A stretch of DNA of 64,000 bases, from assembly GCA_007922305.1 (NCBI GenBank), contig ML677358.1, forward strand, positions 15,025,564-15,089,563, read 5' to 3'. Under the pieces are notes generated by a model, which saw only the letters and a list, made by a program, of their open reading frames with translations, was not told where the DNA came from and did no database searches. The translations under genes and the position numbers were made by a program. The stretch is from Dermatemys mawii (lineage: Eukaryota > Chordata > Testudines > Dermatemydidae). This document shows, piece after piece, positions 45,005 to 57,600 of the stretch. How positions within the stretch are numbered: the first letter of the stretch is position 1; each line of letters starts with the position of its first letter.

Positions 45005-46435
45005 GAAATAGCTAAAGCCAAAGGTGGGGAAAGGAAAGTGAAGGGCACAGGAGGGGGCAGAGGAAGGGAAGTTATGGAGCAGGGGACATGGGGCACATTG
45101 ACAGAGCTATGGTGAGGGTCTAGCTGATAAAGCAGTGCAGGTTTGCTGAGGTGCCAGGCTGCCAAGTCTGCCAGTGAGATAAAATGCCTGGCTAGCAGAG
45201 ATACAATCCTCCCATCCTAGGGGTTTGTTGTGAGCCACTCACTGATCTCGTCCCAGCAATAGAACTAAAACATTCAGCCTTTTCTACCTAGCAGAGCTGG
45301 ATAACGGACATGTACGTGTGAGGTTCCTGAGGACACAAAGACGTAATACCCCACCAGCCAGGGCATGAGGCCGATGTGGATGAGCAGCCGCCCCTAAAAC
45401 ACAACAGACCTGGTGTGAGTGGCTTCTGTAGAGGCCTACACACAGTGAGGGCAGCCCCTGGACTAGGAGCTGTCTTAGAACCTGATCTAGAGCCCCCTGA
45501 ATTCAAATGGGAGTCTTTTCATTGCCTGCAATGGCTCTGGAGCAGTATTTCCTGCAGTATGCATCTCTGCAGAGTCTGTGTAGTAATGCTTGCAGCCCTA
45601 CCATGGCTGCAGGGTTAGCAGTGCAGAGGAATCAGCTGTTCCCTGGATCATGGTTCTAGTGCTGTTTCCCCCAGAACCTCTTGCTCTCTTAGTTGGCTGT
45701 GGTTTGGGGCACCCTCCTAGCTAGATGTGGTGAGTCATCCTCAAGCTTTGAACCATCACTTCTCTATCTAAATGCACGTTGAGATATCTCACGAGAGAGC
45801 AAAGGATCCGTGCTCATAACATAAACAGAAGAGACACACAGCCAAGAAGCTCAATAAAAGGATAGAGAGGAGAGGTATGGTGAATCCTTAAAGCTCAGGG
45901 GCTGCATGTTAATTATCATATTAAGTGCTTGAGTGGCAAAAATATCAGCCTCCATTTTTATGCCAGTTCACTTCTGAAAAATCCTGCTTAATTGCTCCAT
46001 TTAATTCATTAAAGGATTATCATTAAGGCTGAAGGAAAATCTAAGTCATGTGGGTGGTTCAGCACCAAGCAGCCCCTCTAACCCATCAATGAACACATGG
46101 GGCAGAAAATGGACGTGATTCCCCCTCACTCCCCGCTCTGTATTTTGTAGCACGCTTTCATGCAATAGGAGTGTATGAATTCTGTGCCTGTGATACTGGG
46201 CAACTCACAGAACTGGCCAAAGATAGGTAGGGTGCAGTCTGGCACTGTGCAGCATCGCTCACTCTGCAAATGCAGCTCAGCTCAGACACTGCGGCTCTCC
46301 TCGCTCTGAGTCCCCTACACTCAGCTTTGCCAAGACTGCTTAGTCCAAACCTGCAGCTACCCCTGCCTTGGTTTCCATGCACGTCTTTCTTTGATGTGTA
46401 AGGGGTGCCATATATTCCCAGCAGATTAATTGTCA
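45005..46435. other. No gene recognised (1.4 kb)
   Basis: Frames on both strands show no domain. Nothing repetitive was recognised before the CR1 that begins at 46441. Confidence 0.45.
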
Positions 46436-46440
46436 AATAA

Positions 46441-47785
46441 ATCATAGAAGACAAAGGTTGGAAGAGACCTCAGGAGCTCATCTAGTTCAACTCCCTGTTC
46501 AAAGCAGGACCAGCCCTCAGCTAAATCATCCCAGCCAGGGCTTTGTCAAGCCGGGCTTTCAAAACCATTAAGGATGGAGATTCCACCACCTCCCTAGGGA
46601 ACCCATTCCAGTGCTTCACCATCCTCCTAGTAAAATAGTGTTTCCTAATATCCAACCTAGACCTCCCCCACTTCAGCTTGAGACCATTGCTCCTTGTTCT
46701 GTCATCTGCCACCACTGAGAACAGCCTAGCTCCATTCTCTTTAGAACCCCCTCTTAGGGTTATTGAAGGTTGCTATCAAATCCCCCCCACCCCCACTCTT
46801 CTCTTCTGCAGACTAAATAAGCCCAGTTCCCTCAGCCTCTCCTCATGTGCCCCAGCCCCCTAATCATTTTTGTTGCCCTCCGCTGGACTCTCTCCAATTT
46901 GTCCCCATCCCTTCTGTAGTGGGGGGAACAAAACTGGATGCAATACTACAGGTGTGGCCTCAGAAGTGCTGAATAGAGGGGAATAATCACTTCCCTCTAT
47001 CTGAACACAATGCTCTACTAATGCAGCCCAAAATGCCATTGGCCTTCTTGGCAACAAGGGCACACTGCTGACTCATAGCCAGCTTCTCATCCACTGTAAT
47101 CTCCAGGTCCTTTTCTGCAGAACTGCTGCTTAGCCAGTCAGTCCCCAGCCTGTAGCAGTGCATGGGATTCTTCCATCCTAAGTGCAGAACTCTGCAGTTG
47201 TCTTTGTTGAACCTCATCAGATTTCTTTTGGCCCAATCCTTCAATTGATCTAGGTCACTCTGAATCCTATCCCTATCCTCCAGTGTATCTATCTCTTCCC
47301 CTAGCTTAGTGTCATCCGCAAACTTGCTGAGGGTGTAATCCATCCCATCATCTAGATCATCAATGAAGATGTTGAACAAAACTGGCCCCAGGACCGACTG
47401 CTAGAGAAGTCCGCTTGATACCGGCTGCCAACTAGACATGGAACCATTGATCACCACCAGTTGAGCCCGATGAGCTAGCCAATTTTCTATGCACCTTATA
47501 GTCCATTCATTCAATCCATACTTCTTTAACTTGCTGGCATGAACACTGTGGGGGACTGTATCAAAAGCTTTGCTAAAGTCAAGATATATCACATCCACTG
47601 CTTTCCCCATATCCACAGAGCCAGTTCTTTCATGAAGGCAATCAGATTGGTCAGGCATGACTTGTCCTTGGTGTATCCATGTTGACTATTCTACCTACTG
47701 CATGATTATTCCAGGGACTGAGGTGAGGCTGACTGGTCTGTAGTGCCCTAGATTCTCCTTCTTCCCTTTTTTAAAGATGGATATG
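46441..47785 (-). mobile_element. CR1 LINE, 5'-truncated, with reverse-transcriptase remnant
   Basis: Reading the minus strand, 47658-47401 encodes VIYLDFSKAFDTVPH and IENWLAHRAQLVVINGS. Next 47379-46987 encodes a 131-codon piece with [19 protein letters not shown] (intact catalytic FADD near 47311-47323) and [16 protein letters not shown]. Further on come a frameshift and RSRLDIRKHYFTRRMVKHWN with EVVESPSL and RLDKALA (46715-46521). The 3' end is at 46441. All are CR1 ORF2 landmarks. Stops and frameshifts make it inactive. It is the longest CR1 in the window and is close in sequence to the copy at 41.0-42.1 kb. Confidence 0.92.
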
Positions 47786-47789
47786 TGTT

Positions 47790-50700
47790 TAAGATGTTCT
47801 GCAAAACCAGGGGGCATTGTTTTAAAAAACAGCAATGAAATAAAAAGGGTGGTTTTGATTCTGCAAAACTGCCTTGGTTGATTTTGAGTTGATTGGTTTG
47901 GATTTTGTCAAAGCAAACCTGGGGGGATAGTTTGGATCACAGTCCTATTTTCATCTGAACTTCCCAAGTCTGGGGGTAAGTTTCATATAAGCAGTTTCAG
48001 TGTGGACCTGTATTAGCTACCATACCTGCCCTGTTAGCAGAGAATGAGAGCTGGCTAAGAAAAGGTTAAGGAAAGTGATGTCATCACTAGTGCAGCTGGG
48101 TCATTAACAACCTGATATAAGGGAGGTGAGAGTGCTACCCCATTGGAGGGAGGAGGTGGGTTTGGAATGGATCAGTCTTGAGGGAAGGAGTCTGGAAGGG
48201 AATTAAGCTAGGGATGAAGGTTTAGGCAGGAGGGTTCCTGTATATTTTTGGTGGAGGTATTTTGTGTGTTAATGAATCAGGGGTAGGAGGGGCTGCTTTG
48301 GAATGGGGTAAGGAGCTAGCAGTTACTTACAGGGATGGGCTCAGTAAAGAAGCCAGCTACCTGCAGTAATAGATACAAGTGCTAACGTTTCTCCAGATGA
48401 GAGGAAATGGGGACCTAATTGCATAGCCAGGGAGCCATCTGTCTGGTGAACTGTCAGCCAGCCTCTGTGTTTAAATACAAGCTTTGGAGCCTGATAGTGT
48501 GTGTGTGTACAAATGGCCTGAAGCTGTTGCCTTTTGTAAATACAGTAATGGGTGACCATGTACAGACAGGGAGGCTGTATTCATACAGCAGGAAAGTATC
48601 TGGGCTCAGCAGATACTCTGTGAGTGCTGGAGGTGGGAGTTGAATTGTATAGCTCTGTTACCCCACTAAACAATTGACTGGGCCTTTGAAAATCAAGGAC
48701 ATGGCTTTGATTGCATCTTGCCACCTGAAGTTCATAGAAGCATTGATAGGCTCTGGTCACTCTAAAACTCTTTGTGAAGGCTTGGGCCCTTTCTCCCAGG
48801 CAAATCTGCCCTTGGTGTGGAGCCCAGTTACAAAATGATGGTCTTTTGACAGTGTTAAAATATGGTTTGGACTTGCAGTGCTGTCAGGAATAGGCCAGGT
48901 GCCCAATCTAGCTGCTACAGTCCTGCAAAGTTCAACACTGTGTCAGAATTACAACATAGCTTGTTCCCTAGGGGCAGGTCTGCCACAAGACTAGAGCATG
49001 CTGGGGCAGAGGGGATGTACTGCAAGCAGGTCCCTGCAATGCTAAGGGAGAGATTTTCCAAAGCACCTTGTAGCAACTTGCCTGGAACTGATGAGGAGGA
49101 GCACAGATTGCAGAAGGGAAGAGTTTGGAGGAGGCATGAGGGACTGGTACACAGGTGCCTTGAATGTCATGTGCAATTGCAGCTTCTCTGTGAATAAGTT
49201 CCCTTAATGAAGGGCCAGTTGATTTTTCACAAGCAGAGCATCCTTTCCTGGTGTTCCCGGGGATGTGAAACACCCTTAATGGAGTCAGGCCTTCCACTGG
49301 GATTCCTGACACTTTTCAGTGAGAACCCCAGGCAGCAGCACTGTGCAGTCCAGTTATGTCAAGTCTCTCTCCTCCCTGAGGAAGTTGTTCCAGACTGAGA
49401 CCCCACCAGGGCTTAGCTGTGGAATGATATGGGCTGGGCTCAGAATCCCCAAGTGATCCCCTCTGCTCTGACAGGCTGTTGCTTTTCTTTAAAAAGAAAT
49501 CTTGGGTGTGCCACAAATGTTCACTTTGAAAGCCAGCCAGCAGTGTCTGTCAGAGGAAGAAAACGGGGTGGGTCACGTTCTTGTGTAGGCCAAGTTCTTG
49601 TGTAGGCCATCCTCCTGGGCTGACACTGGGAACTTGAAACCCTGACATCCCAGGCTCAGATCATTACTCACTACCGCTTGAGCCAAAACCCCTGGCTCTG
49701 TAGTAAATTCCAATTCACCATAGATTGGGCACGGGAAGGGGGTTGTCTAATGCACTCTGAGCAATGGACTGCACTTGGCTTTGTAGCTCTGAGTCGTCTG
49801 AGGGTGACGGAGAGGGCACCACAGATTGATGGCTCGTTATAGATCCTTTTCCTTAATGATGGCTGGTTCATATTGAGCCTGCTTTAAAGAGTGACCAAAA
49901 TGTAGAACCAGCAGTTGAGAGCATGTGAAATGAACTAGTTGGCTCAGTCCCGTGGCCAGGTCGTCGCAAAGCCCACCACAGTGGTGACCTTGGCTGCTTG
50001 TCTCAGCGCAGAGGTAGACTGGATGGGTGTAGAGAACAAATAGTCCTGTCACTCCTAGGGCATGGAAAGGGCCCTCTGATGATGCAGTGTGGGACTGTTT
50101 GCAATGTCATTGTTCGTATTACGGCTGGTTGGTACAAGGCTTCAGTCTCAGGGATTCTCAGTCAATCACAAAAATTCATGGGGTGTTTTTCCTTCAAGAA
50201 AAACTTCCTTTGTTTTAATTTCATATTCATTGTCTGAAACACCCTCTCAGAATTGCTTTATCTCACCAACCTTATCCCCCTCCACCTGCAGGTCATCTTA
50301 TTCCCTCTGTTTCTGGTGGGTCTCAGAATGAACATGCTGGGTTTATTTACTTTCTTGTTTTGTGCACCAGCCTCAGGAATTCAGATTTATTTGCAACATG
50401 CTAGAGTATTTTGTTTTCCAGTAATAACTTGTGCTATAATTATGAGCTTCCTATTACTACAGAGATCTCTCTAACAGCGTCCCTGGGTTACAATGAAGAA
50501 TATTCTATGTGGCGGTATGGTACAAAATGGTGTTTGTGTTGGGGCTGCTTTATATCTTTGCCCTGCGCTTTCCATAATCCCTTGAAATGACCAGAGATTA
50601 GCAAAGCGTGGGTGGGGATGGCAAGCGCCGGGGGCAGGGAGGTAGAGGGGGAATTAAGGGTTAGCCCTCCCTCCTGGGTTACATTCCTTTCCACTCCTGA

Positions 50701-51480
50701 CCCCCTTTTTCTGGACAATATCTGAACAGGAAGATTGAAGGAGATCCACTGTAACGGCATGCACCGGAGAGAAGTCAGAGGTGGTGGGAAGAACCCTTTT
50801 AAAAACTCTGCCACTGACCATTTTTCATTTGTGAGCTAAAGTCACCTACTTCCCGTCATCCTTACTCACATGCTCACACACACACACACCCAGTAAACCT
50901 TGATCTGATCTCTCTTTCATTACGAAGCACTGCAATTTCCCATGCAGATAACCAAAGGACAGCAGGGGAGGGGTCTGTGAGGCTCTTTCTTTGTTTGCAG
51001 TGCCTGGGCTGAGAGATGAAGGTGTCTGAGATCTCTCGGGTGACAACCGTGGTCTGGGTCCCTAAGAGAACCAGCACTGGAAGGTTTTGTGTTGATCATA
51101 AAAAGCTGGCTGCTTTGATTCCTGTCTCCTAGAGTCATCTGATTGCAGCGATTAAAACAGGGAGGGGAGTTTACTTAGAACCGCTTCTGCCAGACCCTGG
51201 GGGGGGTGATGGTTTTAAAGCCAATGGGATGGAGCCAAAGAGGAGATCAAAGAAGCCCCAACAGGCTTACAGCAACTGCGGCCTCCAGATGCAGCTTGTT
51301 CTGTCAGTGCCGGGGTTGTGCCCTCAGACCTTGACCACAGCCCCTGGGAAGGAATTGCCCCCAAATCCCACCCACCCACCCATATTCACACTGTAAAAAG
51401 TACATGAACGTTCACATGGTGCCACAATAACCTATAACAAATGTTGATGGGAAAAGGTACAAGAGGGAGACAGACTGAAT
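47790..51480. other. No gene recognised (3.7 kb)
   Basis: No exon or dated element was supported on either strand. There is a small tandem duplication of GTTCTTGTGTAGGCCA at 49578-49610 and a short (CA)n at 50873-50890. Confidence 0.45.
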
Positions 51481-51499
51481 TAGTGCGAACAAAAAGGCC

Positions 51500-52230
51500 T
51501 AGTGATTTAACTCAGACTGTGTTGAGATCATGCATGGTAAACAAGAAAATGTGGGACCTGGAATTCATGAACCAAAATCAGTGTGTTGGATATTAGGCCT
51601 AATTGGTGGAAAACATAATGAGGGGATGGGCTATTCTACCCATTACTCCCTTTGGGGGTCCTTAAAGAAGGAGACTTTGGGAAGAAAAATTGGCTACTGG
51701 AGTGAGTTTGGTCATGGTTGCCACCCTTACCCCCTCTGTCACCTGGGATCCTGGACTTTTTGTCCTAATCCTGAGAGATGTCTGGACTGGCCCAGGCCAG
51801 AAAGAGGGACCCAAGTACCATCGCCACCTCTGCCGGCTCCAGCTGAATCCCAGATACCACCTGGGATAAAACAGAATTGTACGTTAACAACAAGGCAATA
51901 GCAACAGGTCCAGCCCATCTCAACTAACTTCATCTCTCTTCCCACAAAGGACAGTTATCACCATCTTTGATACCACCTAAGAGACTGTCAGACCAGGGGC
52001 TTTTCCTTCTAAAAACTCTCTCCGGCTAAAGGGAGAGGGAACAAGGGGTGTTTTTACAATGAAAGCCTGACTTCATAGTTTACTTTTCAAAGCCTTTCAC
52101 TGTTTTTCCTTATCTTTAATAAAAAGTTAAAAGGATGGTTAATGGTGTGTTTGCCATGGTACCAAGCAGGCTGAGGTCTGTGTCTACCAAACCCTGGACC
52201 TTGTTTAACACTGTTTAATGTCGGGCAATG
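51500..52230 (+). repeat. Possible LTR-like or other dispersed repeat
   Basis: The block has AAAACTCTCTCCGGCTAAAG, GGAGAGGGAACAAGGGG, CTTTCACTGTTTTTCCTTAT and an AATAAA signal (52118-52123) followed by AAAAGGATGGTTAATGGTGT. I recall this wording as repetitive in reptile genomes, possibly an LTR of an endogenous retroelement. No ends, primer site or coding remnants were found, so this is tentative. Confidence 0.3.
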
Positions 52231-52234
52231 ATTG

Positions 52235-53925
52235 GGTTATGGTGACACCTTTAGCCCATACATTCTCTCTACATTAATATGCCACTGCCAGACATCTGGG
52301 TGCGCTGCACACCCACCCTCTCTTGGGAAGTTGGCACCACCAGTGGTGTGGGCATGGAGGTATCCTTCCACTCAGGAGTTCCATGCACAGATTGGCCCCT
52401 GGATCTGGGGCTTCATCTGAGCTACCTCATCCATCCCTGGCTGCAAGGGGTTTAGCAAACAGTCTGTACCATCCTCTCTAGCCTTCCATTGCATTCAAAA
52501 TATGTTCACAACTCCACAGCCACCTTGGAACTTTGCCATGCCGCGCACCACGATCATGCGGACAGAACCACATCCTCCTGCTCCTCAAAGCACAGGCATC
52601 TGCTGTTTGAATGAAAGGAGAAGCTTGGTTAGGTCTGACACAGCTAATCAGCGCTGATCCCATCCTGTAGTGGGTAGTAGTGCGCATACATGTTAGCAAT
52701 AGAGCAGAAGAACTCGAACTGATTGACTGGGGTGGGAATTGCAGCCGTGTTTCAGAATGTAGGCGTGAGTGACGTAGATGCCTTGCTGATCGGCAAGGGA
52801 TGTTCACACTGAGTCAATCCAGGGTCCTTTCGTGCCTCGTGTCTCCGCTTTCTGTCCTGGCTGGTCGGTTTCGTTCTCAGTCTGTGCGAAGAGCAGTGCT
52901 CCCGATCCTCCTGTGAAATCTCATGGTTGTGGAGCACGCCTCTTTTGGTTGCAATGTTCACCTTGCCGTGACCTCTATCTGAGCTGTGTCCCTACATGCA
53001 GCAGCTCTCCTAGGGCTCAGTGAGTCACTGCAGATCACAGGCCCTCCGACTCTTTCCTATGCCCAACTGTATGTATCCAAAAAAGCATTTCTGCCCAGTG
53101 GGGAATGAATCACTCAGGAGTGGCTCAACTGTTCCTGCCTGATGCAAGCAGGCTGGGTGTAGCGGGTGAGGAGAAGAGGAATTTGGATGTTGGATGAGAA
53201 TCTAGGCTGGGGTGGAAAGCCCCATCCACAATGACGGGGTGGGAGAGTGTGGGGGAAGAGGTCTAAAGCCCTGGCTCACTTTGCAATGGACTACATAGCC
53301 ATCCAGGTCTTTGCTGGTTTATTTAAAACAAGCCATAAAGAGCTCCAGGAGGCTCTCTCCTGTAGATCCCTCGGCCACCTCAGCCCCCGCTCCTGGTAGC
53401 AGCCTGTGTATGGAACACCGAACTCCATGACGACGTTTTCAGAGGAGCTCAGCTTTAGAATTCATCTCCTTTGCTTGTTCGACAATACTGGAGTTGCTGA
53501 TCTCAGGCCTTGCAGCCTGATCTTATCTGCCTCCTCAGGCTGCCTCCTGTAAAGCGGACTGGGAGGTGGCCTTGCATGTATCCTTGGGGTAGGGGTTGCA
53601 TTCTAAGCCAGCTTTCATCAGTTGTGTTCTCTAATATAGTGGTTGTAGTTTGCTCTAAACAGGCCCTGAAATGGAGATGGATGTCTCCTCTTTAGAACAT
53701 TTGTAATAACTACATGTGGTGGAGATTATATCCCTGCTAAAGGAAAGACAACCCTGCTGGGACTTTTAGGGTAAGACAGGATGCTGCTGCATTCTTACTT
53801 ATGCGCAAATGTCAAGGAGGCCAGTGCGTATGCATAGCAACCTGGATGGAGTGCTATTAAGACTGGAAGATAATTTAGGTTGGAGCTGTAGGCAGGGAAA
53901 AGCAGCTGCAGGAGCCTACATTAGA
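52235..53925. other. No gene recognised (1.7 kb)
   Basis: No coding family, RNA gene or repeat was recognised on either strand. Confidence 0.45.
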
Positions 53926-53929
53926 GAGA

Positions 53930-54045
53930 CGGTGGTGGTGGTGGTGAGGTAATATCTTTTATTGGACCAACTTCTAAAAGGTATGACCTCACCCACCTTG
54001 TCTCTCTAATATTCAGGGACCAACATGGCTACAACAACGTGGAAG
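53930..54045 (+). mobile_element. PLE-type terminal fragment (same family as 7.1 kb)
   Basis: GGTGAGGTAATATCTTTTAT, TGGACCAACTTCTAAAAGG, then CCTCACCCACCTTGTCTCTC, TAATATTCAGGGACCAACAT and GGCTACAACAACG. The first and last parts match the arms of the foldback at 7070-7262. The section that would carry the hammerhead is missing here. Confidence 0.6.
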
Positions 54046-54329
54046 CTACATTTGGCATTTTTTCCTTTTTCTGCCATGTGTTAATAAAAGTTTGGCGTAG
54101 CAGTTCCTGTGAAGAACAAGCTGTTGACACCTTTTGTTTCCCGCTGTCATGGGAGGTGAGGCATTCTCACTGACTTCTTGCCATATGTGCTGCATGTATT
54201 TCTTTCCAATGTGGATTGGTATCCTCATGTGAACAGTGCAGGTGAGACTCAGGGCAGTCCTAGCAGCCCTTTAAGTCACTGAGAGAGGCCAGAGGCACAT
54301 ATCCAGATGTTATGAAATGCAAAAAACTA

Positions 54330-54642
54330 GCATAGAATCATCGGACTGGCAGGAACCGTGAAAGGTCCTCCTCTAGTCCACTCCCCTGCACTCAAGACAG
54401 GAATAGGTATGATCTAGACCATCCCTGACAGGTGTTTGTCTAACCTGCTCTTAATAATCTCCAATGATGGAGATTCCACAACCTCCCTAGGCAATTTATT
54501 CCAGTGCTTAACCGCTCTGACAGGTAGGAAGTTTTTCCTGATGTCCAACCTAAACCGCCCTTGCTGCAATTTAAGCCCAATGCTTCTTGTCCTGTCCCCA
54601 GAGGTTAAGGAGAACAGTTCTTCTCCCTTCTCCTTGTAACAA
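54330..54642 (-). mobile_element. CR1-type LINE 3' region, reverse orientation
   Basis: The given strand starts CATAGAATCATCGGACTGGC and runs through CCATCCCTGACAGGTGTTTG, GGAGATTCCACAACCTCCCT, GGAAGTTTTTCCTGATGTCC and CCCAATGCTTCTTGTCCTGT. This is the reverse complement of a CR1 3' half, about 310 bp, with no useful open frame. Confidence 0.88.
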
Positions 54643-54649
54643 GTTTTTA

Positions 54650-57600
54650 TTTACATACCAGCTACAACACTGCAGTAGCAAGTGCTCTAAACCTGGCAGT
54701 TCCAAACGCCTTTGAGTTGCATCCACTGACAACATGTTTGAAATTGGCTCAGAGACTCAAATGTGAACACCGAAATACTATCCCCGGGTCTCCCAGCTGG
54801 ACACCGAAATCAGCACTGAGGTCAAGCTGTGTCCCCTACATGTGATAATTGGACCCATTGGTGTTCAAGAGCCAGCTTCAGAGGTGAAGATGCAGGACTG
54901 GGTCTAAGATCATTATCTCTGGGGTTAAGGCAGAGATTTGCAATTCATCTTGGGAGGGTATTTTTGACACAAAGGAATCAGGATTCCTCATAAAAATGCA
55001 GCTGATGTAAAATTCAACCCCCCTGGCCCAGAAACCAACAGATCTGAAGAGGGTAATTTCATGAAGTGTTGATTCACAAACAGTACAATCGCTTCTTATA
55101 GTTTGAGCGGGATCTTGCTCCTTAATTATGAGGCTGTGGAAAGAAAAGTCTTTCTGGAGGGTGAGAGGAAGAAACCGGGTGGTTTCATACAATGCTCTGG
55201 TGCTTCTGGAGCACTGGGCTCTGAACAACGTGAGCACGCTGGTCTTCAGTGAAATCCTTAGATGCCATGTTGCAGTATAAAGCGAAGTTGGAGGTAGTCC
55301 CAACAAGGGGCTGTCCATTAGGGGTGCAACACTGGAGCTGTGTTTGGGGAGCCAAGATAGCACTGGCCTGCTCGGAGTCAGTGCGCTCGGTCCCTCCTCT
55401 TCGTGCGTGCTCCAGATTCAGTCAAGTGACCAAGACACAAGCTCAGTGGAATGAGAGCTCCAGCGTTCAGTCCCGCTGCACAGCCTGGCTTCATGTTTCC
55501 TGCTGGTGGGGGGAGCCCGGGCATGTTCCTACAGTTCTGCCCTTACCACATACACAATGAACCCTTGCAAAGCGAGACAGGCAGAGCAAACCTCAGGACA
55601 AACCAGGACTCATCCCAGGGGGGCAGGAAAGGGCAGGAAACGTGACTGGGGTGAGGGCTGCATCGAGTGACTGGTCCACCCAATGTGGACAGGCAGGGCC
55701 TGTCGCTGGCACCTGTCATTTCCCCTCCTGTCCTGTCTCCCTGTCATGGTGATCAGGAATACAGGTATCACCTGCAAGATTATTGTTAATTGAATACCAG
55801 TGCAAGTTGGGGGACGGGGTTTTAAAAGAACCACCAAGGGCCTAGGAGACGTGCCCCTGGATGCTGATGCTGATACAGACACTCCTCCAATGGAGGTCGC
55901 TCATGCGGTTGCCACCCAGAGTGCAGTGTCTTGTTTCCCAGACGTCTAGAGACTTGTCTGAGGAATGCTGTACAACCGTGAGATCCCCAGTTTCCCCTTC
56001 TCTGTGTTTTAACAATGTCGGGGGCCCATTCCACCTGGGGAATGCTCCTATGCGCGTGCCAGGAAAACTCCAGCCGGGGAGGGAGCCGGGGCCTCTGAAT
56101 CTGAAGAGGAAGGATTTTGCTAGCCCTCTGGGTATTTCAGGGCACAGCCTAAGGTGCAAAGGGCGATTCCTGTACATTGAGGTGTATGAACTCCTCTTAT
56201 TCAGCAATGATAAAGTCCTCATGCATTCCCACCCCCACACAAATTCCTTCAGCTCCCTGTCTCTGGTTGGCGTGATGCTCATCTCCTCCCCTGAGCACCA
56301 GTCTGAACTGTGTTTGAAAGCACTGTCTGCACCGTTATTTTTAGAGATCCTCAGCAGGCCAAGTCGGTCAGCCGGGGCTGGTGGTGGTGGGGGGGGGGTG
56401 CTCGCTCCTGCTTGGTCCAAAATGCTGTGTAGACAGACCTACGCCAAAGCGCTACCTTAGTGCAAATCAGCAAGAATAGCCATAATCATAATATGTACTA
56501 ACTGTCCTAGTCAGCCTAAGCATGTGGATATATTAATAACAGATTTAATACAGGCTATAATAAATCAGGTGACTTCAGAAGAAGAAGTTAATATGGAAGA
56601 TTCCAAGAGGTTCTGGGTAGGGATATTTTGGTAACACTCTCACCGCTAAGCAACCGTGATGGTTGAAGAGGTTAGCTTGCCTTCTGATGGAATATCCCAT
56701 GATGCCTCAGGGGCCATTCCCTCGCAAACCTATAATTTTAAAAAAATGCAAAGCAAATTGGTTCTGCAAAGGGACAAAAAATTGAGACAGTCCATATGAA
56801 TAGTTAAGACAGGACAAGGTCTGTGCTTTGCTATGCAGATGGTGCCCCTTGGGGTGAGATTCCCCCATGCAGAGAGACAGCACAAGGTCTAGGTACCACT
56901 CACATCCCTTTTAAGCCCAGACTGGTTTCTGCTTCAGCTGAGGAGATGATCTTGTTGCTGGCAAACAGTTTGGATATTCTGAGACCCGGAGCCAATCAGG
57001 GTGAAGGAATCTGAATATTCATGGTAGATAGACTGAGAAGTAATCATTGAGTGATTATAGCAAGCCCTGTGTTCTGATTGGCCTTTGATGGGGGCCATGT
57101 GGGTACCTAGCTAGATGTCTATTATCTGATAACAGGTGTCAGCAAAAGTAGGCACAGAGATTTACCTTCAGTACAGATATTGTGAAATAATCGAACATCC
57201 ATCATGCCAATCAGACACAAGCAGTGTGCAGAGAATTGTGCAGCAGCATAAAGTAACATCTATGCATCAGTTGCTCTATGACAGCACCTTGCTCTGATTG
57301 GCTGAGAGGATCCCACTCCAGCCCAATTCGGCATGATGCCACCATAGTGTGTGCTGCTTTGACCAGAAGCTTTCATTTCCAGTTCATGTTCTTAGCTTCT
57401 AGACATCAGGGGATCGACTCTGGACCCTGTCCCCTTTGCACTGCTCTGTTGGCAAAAAGGACGCAGAGACCTGCCCTCACAGGGCAACTGGACATTCCTT
57501 ACGGCAGGGGAACTTCTGCGTGGACTAAAGCTGATGTAGCTGCCTCTTTACCACCCGCTTCCTCTTCCTCCAGTCTCCACTTTAAGGAGCACTTGGGATG

